Assembly (NCBI GenBank): GCA_966250375.1
Contig: CBINHE010000137.1
Span: forward strand, 1 to 9,117
Reading direction: 5' to 3'
Origin: CAMLDH01 sp966250375
GTDB taxonomy: Bacteria; Pseudomonadota; Gammaproteobacteria; Burkholderiales; Burkholderiaceae_D
DNA: 9,117 nucleotides
The notes under the pieces were generated by a model. It was given only the letters and a program-made list of their open reading frames with translations. It made no database searches and was not told where the DNA came from. The stretch's first letter is position 1. Each line of letters starts with the position of its first letter. Shown here in pieces: positions 1 to 6,068 of the stretch. The position numbers were made by a program, and so were the translations under genes.

Positions 1-1278
1 AGTCCCGTGCAAGGCGCCGCTGCCAACAGGACGCTGACAAGCAGCATCGAGGATAAGGATATCGATGCTACGGCGCTCTGGTATATGTTGACAATTGGTT
101 TTGCGGGAGATCTGAGGCGCTTGAAGAATGAGATAGCAAGACGGCCTGAGGAAGAACGGCTCCAACTGCTGGCCGCAAAAAATGGCGCTGGAACGTCCGG
201 GCTTTTCATGGCTTTGAAGAACGGACGTGCCGATGCCATCAAGGCGTTTGGTGAATGGTTAGAAGAACTGGTGCAGCCAGAGATGCGCGCCGAGCTGCTG
301 GCCGCAAAAACTGCCGATGGAATTCCCGGACTTGACCGGGCTTTGCAGGAGGGACGCGCCGATGCCATCAAGGCGTTTGGCGAACTGTTAGAGCTGGTGC
401 CACCGGAGATGCGCGCCGAGCTGCTGGCCGCAAAAAATGCCGATGGGCTTCCCGGGCTTTTCATGGCTTTGCAGGAGGGACATGCCGATGCCATCAGGGC
501 ATTTGGCGAACTGTTAGAGCTGGTGCCGCCGGAGATGCGCGCCGAGCTGCTGGCCGCAAAAAATGCCGATGGAATTCCCGGACTTTACAGGGCTTTGCAG
601 GAGGGACATGCTGATGCCATCAAGGCGTTTGGCGAACTGTTAAAGCTGGTGCCTTCGGAGATGCGCGCCGAGCTGGTCGCCGCAAAAAATGCCGGCGGGC
701 TGCCCGGGCTTTACAGGGCTGTGCAGGAGGAGGGAAATGCCGAGGCCATCAAGGCGTTTGGCGAACTGTTGAAGCTGGTGCCGCCGGAGATGCGTGCCGA
801 TCTGGTCGCTGCAAAAAATGCCGATGGAGTTCCCGCGTTTTACAGGGCCTTGCAGGAGAGATGTGCCGAGGCAATCAAGGCGTTTGGCGAACTGTTAGAG
901 CTGGTGCCTTCGGAGGTGCGCGCCGAGCTGCTGGCCGCAAAAATTGCCGGTGGGACTTCCGGGCTTTACAGGGCCTTGCAGAACGGACGTGCCGACGCCA
1001 TCACAGCGTTTGGTGAACTGTTAGAGCTGGTGCCACCGGAGATGCGCGCCGAACTGGTCGCCGCCAAAAATGCCAATGGAGTTCCCGGATTTATCGTCGC
1101 TTTGCAGAACGGCCATGCCGACGCCATCAAAGCATTAGGCAAGCTGCTGTCTCTCGTTCCGCCGCAGCAGCGTGCGGTGCTGCTGGACGCAGATGCCAAC
1201 CCTGAGCTTTTCCAGGCTTTGCAGGACGCACCAGCCGATGCCCGCAAGGCATTTGAAGAACTAACTGGCGTTTCTTGA
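1..1278 (+). CDS. Ankyrin-like 42-residue repeat protein, C-terminal part, cut by window edge (possible ShET2/EspL-type effector)
   Basis: The frame is open from base 1, so the N-terminus probably lies outside the window; the first in-frame start is a GTG at 7 with no ribosome site visible. Counting from that codon there are 423 residues. After a degenerate cap (about residues 22-50) come eight repeats of 42-43 residues starting at 51, 93, 135, 177, 219, 262, 304 and 346, then a shortened one (388-423). The core of each unit reads DGxPGLxxALQxGxADAIKA followed by FGELLxLVP and MRAELLAAK. This resembles an ankyrin unit (DGxTPLHLAAxxGH) with a lengthened linker, so an alpha-solenoid for protein binding is expected. 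From memory, similar repeats follow the N-terminal domain of ShET2/EspL-type type III effectors. That domain is not in view, so the effector reading is inference. No transmembrane segment is seen. It converges on the DUF6644 remnant with an 11-bp gap. Confidence 0.8.
   Translation, partial: SPVQGAAANRTLTSSIEDKDIDATALWYMLTIGFAGDLRRLKNEIARRPEEERLQLLAAKNGAGTSGLFMALKNGRADAIKAFGEWLEELVQPEMRAELLAAKTADGIPGLDRALQEGRADAIKAFGELLELVPPEMRAELLAAKNADGLPGLFMALQEGHADAIRAFGELLELVPPEMRAELLAAKNADGIPGLYRALQEGHADAIKAFGELLKLVPSEMRAELVAAKNAGGLPGLYRAVQEEGNAEAIKAFGELLKLVPPEMRADLVAAKNADGVPAFYRALQERCAEAIKAFGELLELVPSEVRAELLAAKIAGGTSGLYRALQNGRADAITAFGELLELVPPEMRAELVAAKNANGVPGFIVALQNGHADAIKALGKLLSLVPPQQRAVLLDADANPELFQALQDAPADARKAFEELTGVS
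157..1275 (+). repeat. Tandem 126-bp coding repeats (eight units plus a partial ninth)
   Basis: Units begin near 157, 283, 409, 535, 661, 790, 916, 1042 and 1168. The period is 126 bp, with one extra codon in the first unit and one in the fifth. The DNA is nearly identical over long blocks, for example the motif around atgcgcgccgag and the block aaggcgtttggcgaactgtt. The array is therefore young or kept uniform by recombination. Copy number should vary between strains and may be misassembled from short reads. Confidence 0.9.
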
Positions 1279-1289
1279 AAGCGGTACGC

Positions 1290-1550
1290 TCAGGTATAGG
1301 CCAGGAGGCGGCCGCAACAAATCACTGCGATCCAGATTACAAGAGACGCTACCGCATGATCCCTTGCCAGCGCAGGCGCGGGAACGTTCTCGTTCCATTT
1401 CGCAACGGAGCGGTAGATTCCCACATGAAACAGGAGCGCGTTGATGCCAGCGACGGCAATCAGCGTCAGCTTGATGGTTATTCTACGAAAGCGCACGCAT
1501 AGAAAAGCAATTTGTCTGTTGTCCCAGATCAGAAAATCGACTTTGCCAGT
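1290..1550 (-). pseudogene. 5'-truncated remnant of a DUF6644-like membrane protein
   Basis: The minus frame ending at 1290 encodes a hydrophobic segment (IKLTLIAVAGINALLFH), a short polar stretch with AKWNENVPAPA, and a second membrane segment ending in AVICCGRLLAYT. That pattern matches, from memory, the C-terminal half of DUF6644-type membrane proteins, which are roughly 150-170 residues long. The longest start-to-stop ORF is only 68 codons from a GTG at 1496. In frame, sequence continues back to a stop at 1551-1553, but there is no good start or Shine-Dalgarno, and the DUF6064 gene ends only 25 bp further upstream, so the N-terminal half cannot fit. It is either a decayed gene or a short two-helix protein. 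It lies downstream of the reductase/DUF6064 operon in the same orientation. Confidence 0.6.
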
Positions 1551-1575
1551 TCAAGTCCGCCTGGAGTTGATTAAG

Positions 1576-2250
1576 CTAAGCAGATGGTAACCGCGCTTTC
1601 CATATAGCTAGGGGCAACGTTAGCAGCGCAGCAAGCGGCATTATCAACGCATCTGGTGCCTCCATTGCCCAAAGCGTGGCACCACTGATTCCGCACCAGA
1701 TGATTGGAATGGGCAGAAGCACCCAGTCAATCCGATTCGATGCGAGCAGCAGGATACCGAGCGTTGCGATGACAGTAGGATCAGGCGCAATACCGAAGAT
1801 TTCGGCTTGCAGCCACGGTCGTCCCGTGATCGGACCGATCAGCGGTTGAACGACCAGCGCGAAGAGGAACACGCCAAGGCCGACGAGATGGCTCGCATTA
1901 CCAGTCGGTTTGAAGTGCAGTTGACCGCGAATCGTCCCGATCCATATCAGGAGCGCAGCCTCGATCATGAAGCCGGCCGCAAAGTAATTTGCAGCCCAGT
2001 TGATGGTGGCATAGCGCTCAATGTGAAATGCCCACGCCACCCAAAACCAGCACATCGCGAGAATCGTCGTGACAACGCATCCCTGCCAGGCTTCGGTGCG
2101 GAACAGACACACCAGCATCGCGATACCGAGTGCGATCGCCAGGACTTGGGTCGGCCATATTTCACTGTTATAAATCTCGAACAGCCGATAGTAGGTTCGT
2201 GCCGAAAACAGCAGGAAATCCGATAGCGTATAGGTCCACCACTCAGACAT
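1576..2250 (-). CDS. DUF6064-like integral membrane protein
   Basis: This 224-residue protein opens with MSEWWTYTLSDFLLFSARTY and continues YRLFEIYNSEIWP, an opening I recognise as typical of the DUF6064 family, whose function is unknown. About seven hydrophobic segments follow (roughly residues 33-50, 58-75, 88-105, 121-139, 157-171, 176-196 and 200-217), so it is an inner-membrane protein. Aromatic and histidine residues in the third of the protein around FWVAWAFHIERY could be functional. The ATG overlaps the stop of the upstream aldo/keto reductase as TGATG, which indicates translational coupling and a shared role, perhaps a membrane partner of an exported reductase (inference). Length and ends look complete. 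Confidence 0.8.
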   Translation of the reverse strand: MSEWWTYTLSDFLLFSARTYYRLFEIYNSEIWPTQVLAIALGIAMLVCLFRTEAWQGCVVTTILAMCWFWVAWAFHIERYATINWAANYFAAGFMIEAALLIWIGTIRGQLHFKPTGNASHLVGLGVFLFALVVQPLIGPITGRPWLQAEIFGIAPDPTVIATLGILLLASNRIDWVLLPIPIIWCGISGATLWAMEAPDALIMPLAALLTLPLAIWKARLPSA

Positions 2251-3182
2251 CAGAGCTTCTCGACATGGGTAATCATGCGGCGGCGCATTGCCTCATCCGG
2301 CAAACGGCCAAGCGTAGCCCCCATGTTCTCGCGGACATGGGCCACGCTGGAGGTCGCCGGAATGGCGCAAGTGACGGTCGGATGGGAAACGATGAACTTG
2401 AGCAGGAACTGGGCCCAGTTTGCACAATCGATTTCAGCTGCCAGCGGCGGCAGCGGATGGCGTTCCACTGCCTTGATCAATTCCCCTTGGCGAAATGGTC
2501 GGTTCGCGATGACTGCGATGCCGCGCTCGCGCGCCAACGGCAGAAGGCGTGCTTCGGCTTCGCGGTCGAGAATGTTATAGGTGATCTGAACGAAATCAAT
2601 CGGCTGGTTACGCATGATCTGCTCCACTTCCTGATGGCGGCGGCCTTCCGAGGTGGTGATCCCGACATAGCGCAGCTGGCCGGTTGACTTCATGGAAAAA
2701 AGCGTCTGAAGATGCTCTTGCCAGGAGAGCAGATTGTGTACTTGTAATAAATCGAAACGCGTCACGCCCCAATGTTGACGCGATGTCTCGATCTGGCTTG
2801 GGCCACGTGCACCGGAAGCGATCCAGACTTTGTCTGCGGAGAACAGACGCGGCGGATTGCCCAGCTTCTTCAAATCCTCGCCAATGACTTCCTGCGCGGA
2901 ACCGTACATCGGCGAAGAATCAATCATCCGGCCACCGGCATCGAAAAAGTTGCGCATGACCTCCGTGCAAGCGGCGCGGGCGACACGGTCGTTGCCTACA
3001 TTGAAGGTGATCCAGCTTCCCAGTCCGATCACGGGCAAGGCTTCGCCGGTGGACGGGATATGGCGTGTGATCAACGCGTGTTGAGGCGTCGTTCCGGACA
3101 CAGGGCCAAGTACGGTGCCTGCTCCCAGCGCCAGAAAAAGCTGGAGCAGATGGCGGCGGCGTGGCTGTAAAGCTTGCTCCAT
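2250..3182 (-). CDS. Tat-exported aldo/keto reductase
   Basis: This 310-residue aldo/keto reductase probably reduces carbonyl compounds with NAD(P)H in a TIM barrel. The N-terminus has a twin-arginine type signal (RRRHLLQLFLALGAGTVLG, residues 8-26), so the folded enzyme is predicted to be exported to the periplasm. The barrel begins near residue 39 (ITRHIPSTGEALPVIGLGSW). The catalytic tetrad appears intact: Asp88 and Tyr93 (IDSSPMYGSAQEVIG), Lys118 (ADKVW) and His149 (LLQVHN). The C-terminal half keeps the barrel pattern (VGITTSEGR, DFVQITYNILDREAE, IPATSS). No strong Shine-Dalgarno precedes the ATG at 3182, but an RR signal starting seven residues in supports this start. The gene ends in TGATG with the DUF6064 gene, so the two form an operon. 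Substrate is unknown. Confidence 0.9.
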   Translation of the reverse strand: MEQALQPRRRHLLQLFLALGAGTVLGPVSGTTPQHALITRHIPSTGEALPVIGLGSWITFNVGNDRVARAACTEVMRNFFDAGGRMIDSSPMYGSAQEVIGEDLKKLGNPPRLFSADKVWIASGARGPSQIETSRQHWGVTRFDLLQVHNLLSWQEHLQTLFSMKSTGQLRYVGITTSEGRRHQEVEQIMRNQPIDFVQITYNILDREAEARLLPLARERGIAVIANRPFRQGELIKAVERHPLPPLAAEIDCANWAQFLLKFIVSHPTVTCAIPATSSVAHVRENMGATLGRLPDEAMRRRMITHVEKL

Positions 3183-3213
3183 GGAGAGTTGTAATTTCTA
3201 CGCTGCATTTTTT

Positions 3214-3376
3214 GCAGGAGCGGGCCTTGCCCGCGATAGGTGTCAGCAGATGCAAGCTATCGCGGGGTGGAGTAGGGAATTCGTGCGGCCTGCCGCATGC
3301 CTGCGGAACGGTTTGCGCTTGCAAGCGGATCGTCGCCCGGCGCAAATGCGCCCTGCAAGGGAGGCCCCGCTCCTAC
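3214..3376. repeat. REP/BIME-like compound inverted repeat filling the 3183-3470 intergenic gap
   Basis: The outer arms are gcaggagcgggcc (3214-3226) and its near reverse complement ggccccgctcctac (3363-3376). The left arm forms a REP-type hairpin, gcggg-ccttg-cccgc (3220-3234). The right stem of that hairpin also belongs to a perfect 10-bp inverted repeat, cccgcgatag (3230-3239) with ctatcgcggg (3257-3266). Inside lie further small palindromes: tgcggc-ct-gccgca (3284-3297) and ggcgca-aa-tgcgcc (3339-3352). The ggagcgggcNttgcccgcgat signature resembles Pseudomonas and Xanthomonas-type REPs. It sits upstream of the reductase gene and downstream of the VOC gene, both on the minus strand. The remainder of the gap (3377-3470) is AT-rich with no gene seen. 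Confidence 0.7.
3264..3310 (+). repeat. Dispersed 47-bp repeat, copy 1 (palindromic core tgcggc/gccgca)
   Basis: The left flank ggggtggagtagggaattcg (3264-3283) matches copy 2 at 5976-5995 in 18 of 20 positions. The right flank gcctgcggaacg (3299-3310) is identical to 6011-6022. The core between them is 15 bp in both copies, differs almost completely in sequence, but is an inverted repeat centred at the same offset. Copy 1 lies within the REP-like element. Confidence 0.75.
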
Positions 3377-3470
3377 AAATTCACCGTTTCTTTTGCATGA
3401 CTACTTAGATATATATGAGTCCAAACTATGCTACACAAAATGTATGAGGAAAATAAAAACGCTCTTTGGG

Positions 3471-3842
3471 CTACTGCATTGAATGCAGGCCAATCATGTT
3501 GCCTTCAGTATCAATCGTCAGTGAGATGTAGCCGTACTGACCAATGGAAAATTTTTCCTTTTCCACCTTTCCGCCAGAACTCACCACCTTCGCTGCTTCT
3601 ACTGCGCAATCTGTACAAGTGAAATAGACCAACACACTATTGCCGCCTGAAGCAAAGCCAGGCATCCGAACCAGGGCGCCTGGTGCGCCATAGCGATCAG
3701 CTTGCATCGGAAAAGCCCACATTTCCACCTCTGGGCTGTCGAGCTTTGCAAGTTGAACGCTAAACACGCTTTCATAGAACGCCTTCGCGCGATTCATGTC
3801 TTGAACGTAGATTTCGAACCAGCCAACGGGATTGTTGCTCAT
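3471..3842 (-). CDS. VOC (glyoxalase/bleomycin-resistance fold) family protein
   Basis: A complete 123-residue protein of the vicinal oxygen chelate superfamily. It has the usual opening WFEIYVQDMNRAKAFYESVF (residues 8-27), a middle strand NSVLVYFTCTDC (68-79), the helix VEAAKVVSSGGKV, and the closing strands GYISLTIDTEGNMIGLHS (104-121). Each beta-alpha-beta-beta-beta module is present once, and the length fits small stand-alone members, which usually dimerise around a metal. Substrate cannot be told from sequence; fosfomycin or bleomycin resistance should not be assumed. The ATG at 3842 has AAAGGA seven bases upstream (3850-3855). It overlaps the stop of an upstream 20-codon ORF as ATGA. 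The gene is divergent from the lipid kinase operon. Confidence 0.88.
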   Translation of the reverse strand: MSNNPVGWFEIYVQDMNRAKAFYESVFSVQLAKLDSPEVEMWAFPMQADRYGAPGALVRMPGFASGGNSVLVYFTCTDCAVEAAKVVSSGGKVEKEKFSIGQYGYISLTIDTEGNMIGLHSMQ

Positions 3843-3901
3843 TTAGAAGTCCTTTCAGAATACACGCCGGTCAGAACGGCGCATGAAGCTACATAGGTCA
3901 T
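3839..3901 (-). CDS. 20-codon leader ORF overlapping the VOC gene start
   Basis: An ATG at 3901, with GAGGA eight bases upstream (3910-3914), opens a 20-codon frame (begins MTYVASCAVL, ends SERTSK). Its TGA stop (3839-3841) overlaps the VOC start codon as ATGA. The same RNA can form a hairpin with a 5-bp stem (arms 3865-3869 and 3877-3881) just before the VOC Shine-Dalgarno. This arrangement suits a leader peptide that couples or gates VOC translation. No homology is recognised, and chance cannot be excluded. Confidence 0.4.
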   Translation of the reverse strand: MTYVASCAVLTGVYSERTSK

Positions 3902-4008
3902 GATATTTTTCCTCAGCAAAAATTATTTAGCATTAACACTCATATAGACCGCTCGCCTTATTGAAAAATTCCGGACGCTTCCTCCTCACTTCCTGCCAAA
4001 GATCATGA

Positions 4009-4037
4009 GTCAATTTTTATGTCAAAATATTTTTGAC
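4009..4037. promoter_or_regulatory. Operator-like palindrome GTCAAAA-TAT-TTTTGAC with an extra half-site
   Basis: A perfect 7-bp inverted repeat with a 3-bp spacer occupies 4021-4037. A further GTCAA half-site starts at 4009, so the three half-sites begin at 4009, 4021 and 4033, exactly 12 bp apart. It lies 25 bp upstream of the leader ORF of the lipid kinase gene, in an AT-rich gap between divergent genes where promoters should lie. The binding protein is unknown. The stem is AT-only except for its ends, so it is a poor terminator. Confidence 0.4.
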
Positions 4038-4061
4038 GACCTGCTTAGACGAGGGGTGAAC

Positions 4062-4103
4062 ATGTCAACCTTACCAACCGAGTTTGCACCTAAGAGGTAT
4101 TGA
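4062..4103 (+). CDS. 13-codon leader ORF overlapping the lipid kinase start
   Basis: ATG at 4062 is preceded by a strong GAGGGG (4051-4056, 5-base spacing). It reads MSTLPTEFAPKRY and stops at TGA 4101-4103, overlapping the kinase ATG as TGATG. The kinase has its own weaker AAGAGG (4092-4097) inside this ORF. The stronger site therefore belongs to the 13-codon ORF, and kinase translation probably depends partly on re-initiation. It could also be the leftover start of a deleted gene. Confidence 0.45.
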   Translation: MSTLPTEFAPKRY

Positions 4104-5080
4104 TGCCATCTGGTCCTGACTTACCCGTCCGCCCTTTACTAATTTTGATGAACGTCGGTTCTGGCCGTAACGATACGGCTGCCACGCAGGAGAAAATCGA
4201 GCAAGTTCTCAAGCAGGCGGGACGCATCTACCGACTGGTCTTAGTGGAAGACCCAACACGGATTGACGAGATCGCCCGTCGGACGGTCGAGGAGGCCAAG
4301 GCCTGTTGCGGCGTAATTGTGGCAACTGGCGGCGACGGCACCATCAACGCCGTAGCCAATGCGACCCTCGGCAGCGGCATTCCGTTTGGCGTGCTTCCAC
4401 AAGGTACATTCAATTACTTTGGCCGCACCCACGGTATTGCTGAAGACATCGTGGAAGCAACTAGAGCACTACTGAAGGCGCGCGTGTATCCGGTGCAGGT
4501 GGGTCTAGTGAACGACCGCGTGTTCCTGGTAAATGCAAGCCTCGGTTTGTATCCGCAATTATTGGAAGATCGCGAGGCCTACAAACAACAATACGGCCGT
4601 AGCCGTATTGTCGCCCTCTGGTCCGGTCTGGTAACGTTATTGCGGCAGCATCGGCAATTGCGAATCATCCTGGAGCGGAAAGGACAGACTCGAAACATAC
4701 GCACACCCACGCTGTTCGTCTGCAACAATCGATTGCAGATGGAACAGATGGGTATTCCGCTGGCCGAGGCGCTGGGGGAAGGGCAGCTAGCCGCCATTTT
4801 CCTGCGGCCGGTAGGCACACTTGCCATGCTATGGCTAGCGGTGCGCGGCGCACTTGGAAAACTGGGTGAAGCGGAAAACGTCGTCAGCTTCGGCTTTCAA
4901 CGGTTGATCGTGAAACCCTCGTCGCTGTATCGCACGCACCGCGTCAAGGTGGCGACCGACGGCGAGGTCACTTGGCTGAACACCCCACTGGAATTCCGGG
5001 TTTCGCCGGAGCCGTTATATTTGCTGAAGTCCGATCCAGATCCATACGTGGAAGTCCCACTAGACAGCGGTGCACCATGA
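4103..5080 (+). CDS. Diacylglycerol/lipid kinase family protein (DAGK catalytic domain)
   Basis: This 325-residue protein belongs to the bacterial YegS/DgkB-like lipid kinases, which phosphorylate diacylglycerol or related lipids with ATP at the inner face of the membrane. The catalytic domain is at the N-terminus: a first strand LLILMNVGSG (12-21), the nucleotide-binding GGDGTIN (76-82), and LPQGTFNYFGRTHGI (98-112), the counterpart of the family's PLGTxND motif with F for A and Y for D. The C-terminal beta domain carries the substrate-side motifs VNASLGLYPQLLEDRE and VKVATDGEV (residues about 281-289). No membrane segment is needed. ATG 4103 is preferred over TTG 4100 because AAGAGG sits 5 bases before it. 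Its stop overlaps the next gene as ATGA. The true lipid substrate is not determinable. Confidence 0.9.
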   Translation: MPSGPDLPVRPLLILMNVGSGRNDTAATQEKIEQVLKQAGRIYRLVLVEDPTRIDEIARRTVEEAKACCGVIVATGGDGTINAVANATLGSGIPFGVLPQGTFNYFGRTHGIAEDIVEATRALLKARVYPVQVGLVNDRVFLVNASLGLYPQLLEDREAYKQQYGRSRIVALWSGLVTLLRQHRQLRIILERKGQTRNIRTPTLFVCNNRLQMEQMGIPLAEALGEGQLAAIFLRPVGTLAMLWLAVRGALGKLGEAENVVSFGFQRLIVKPSSLYRTHRVKVATDGEVTWLNTPLEFRVSPEPLYLLKSDPDPYVEVPLDSGAP

Positions 5081-5904
5081 CGGTTGTGCTGCATATCTCC
5101 GATCCACATTTCGGCACCGAGCGACCATTTGTGACCGAGGCGCTAGTGCGATTGGCGCAGGCACATTCGCCCGAGTTGATTATTCTGTCAGGAGATATCA
5201 CCCAGCGTGCGCTGCGTAGTGAGTTTGATGCAGCGCGGAAGTTCCTCGATCGGCTTGATGCGCCTGCACGTTTGGTCATCCCGGGTAACCACGATCTTCC
5301 GCTGTTTCATTTGGCGGCACGGTTATTCACGCCGTATGCCCGCTATCGCTGCGCGTTCGGCGCGAACCTTGAACCGGTATTTGAAACTGCCCGACTGCTT
5401 GTCATAGGCGTCAATACCACACGCCGCTACCGCCATATCGACGGCGAGGTTTCAGCAACACAAATCAAACGTGTCGCCAGAAGACTTCAACAGGCAAGCG
5501 AAGCGCAGTTGCGGATTGTTGTGACCCACCAGCCAGTGTATGTGACGCATGTAGAAGACGAGAAGAACCTATTGCACGGTGGTGACGAAGCCATGCGCTG
5601 CTGGGCAAGCGCAGGAGCCGATCTGATTCTGGGCGGGCACATACATCGACCTTTCATCTGCGGACTACATGAACGACTTGCCGATTTTCCCCGTCGCGTC
5701 TGGGTGGTGCAGGCTGGTACAGCGCTATCTTCGCGGATTCGCCACGATGCAAGCAACTCCATTAACCTGATCCGCTACAACAGCAAGCTTGCGCCACCGA
5801 GACGCTGCACTATTGAGCGCTGGGATTATGATGGAGAATCGCAAACTTTCATGTTGGTGGCTGCCAAAGAGTTAGCTTGCGAGGAAGGTCCCCGCGCAGG
5901 ATAG
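5077..5904 (+). CDS. Calcineurin-like metallophosphoesterase
   Basis: A complete 275-residue phosphoesterase with a two-metal active site. All five family motifs are present: DxH (Asp9, His11 in HISDPHFG), GD (Asp40 in LSGD), GNHD (residues 70-73), a catalytic-site histidine (His151 in VVTHQP), and GHxH (His188, His190 in GGHIHRPF). This order is typical of the CpdA-like cyclic-nucleotide or general phosphodiesterase class. The frame is open further upstream, but the ATG at 5077 is chosen because MTVVLHISDPHFG begins directly with the first strand of the fold and overlaps the kinase stop as ATGA. Cotranslation with a lipid kinase suggests a phospholipid or phosphoester substrate (inference). 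There is no signal peptide, so it acts in the cytoplasm. Confidence 0.92.
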   Translation: MTVVLHISDPHFGTERPFVTEALVRLAQAHSPELIILSGDITQRALRSEFDAARKFLDRLDAPARLVIPGNHDLPLFHLAARLFTPYARYRCAFGANLEPVFETARLLVIGVNTTRRYRHIDGEVSATQIKRVARRLQQASEAQLRIVVTHQPVYVTHVEDEKNLLHGGDEAMRCWASAGADLILGGHIHRPFICGLHERLADFPRRVWVVQAGTALSSRIRHDASNSINLIRYNSKLAPPRRCTIERWDYDGESQTFMLVAAKELACEEGPRAG

Positions 5905-5975
5905 GGGCAAGCACGCTAGTAGTCAGTCAAGTTGAATCGGCGGGAAAGAAATCGATGGATTTTTTCGTCTGACAA

Positions 5976-6022
5976 GGGGTGCAGCAGGGAATTCGGACAG
6001 CATGCTGTCCGCCTGCGGAACG
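5976..6022 (+). repeat. Dispersed 47-bp repeat, copy 2 (16-bp perfect palindrome core)
   Basis: Shares ggggtgNagNagggaattcg and gcctgcggaacg with copy 1 at 3264-3310 and has exactly the same length. Its core ggacagcatgctgtcc (5995-6010) is a perfect palindrome unrelated to the core of copy 1. It lies in the 164-bp gap between two convergent genes. No T-tract follows on either strand, so it is not a standard terminator. Confidence 0.75.
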
Positions 6023-6068
6023 ATATCCTCTTGCCTCAAGAGTAACTAAGGCTTTTGCTCGACCCAGA

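Noticed and set aside
157..1275. CRISPR-like periodicity
   Set aside because: The repeats are contiguous 126-bp coding units in one open frame, with no spacers.
1275..1502. 75-codon plus-strand ORF
   Set aside because: It is the reverse shadow of the DUF6644-like remnant, which has clear membrane segments; the plus frame shows no motif or ribosome site.
4972..5076. Longer N-terminus for the metallophosphoesterase
   Set aside because: The extension lies inside the kinase frame and would place 35 unrelated residues before the first strand of the phosphoesterase fold; ATG 5077 with the ATGA overlap fits better.
5946..5967. Terminator after the phosphoesterase gene (aaatc-gatg-gatttttt)
   Set aside because: The stem is only five AT-rich pairs; the T-run is suggestive but too weak to call.
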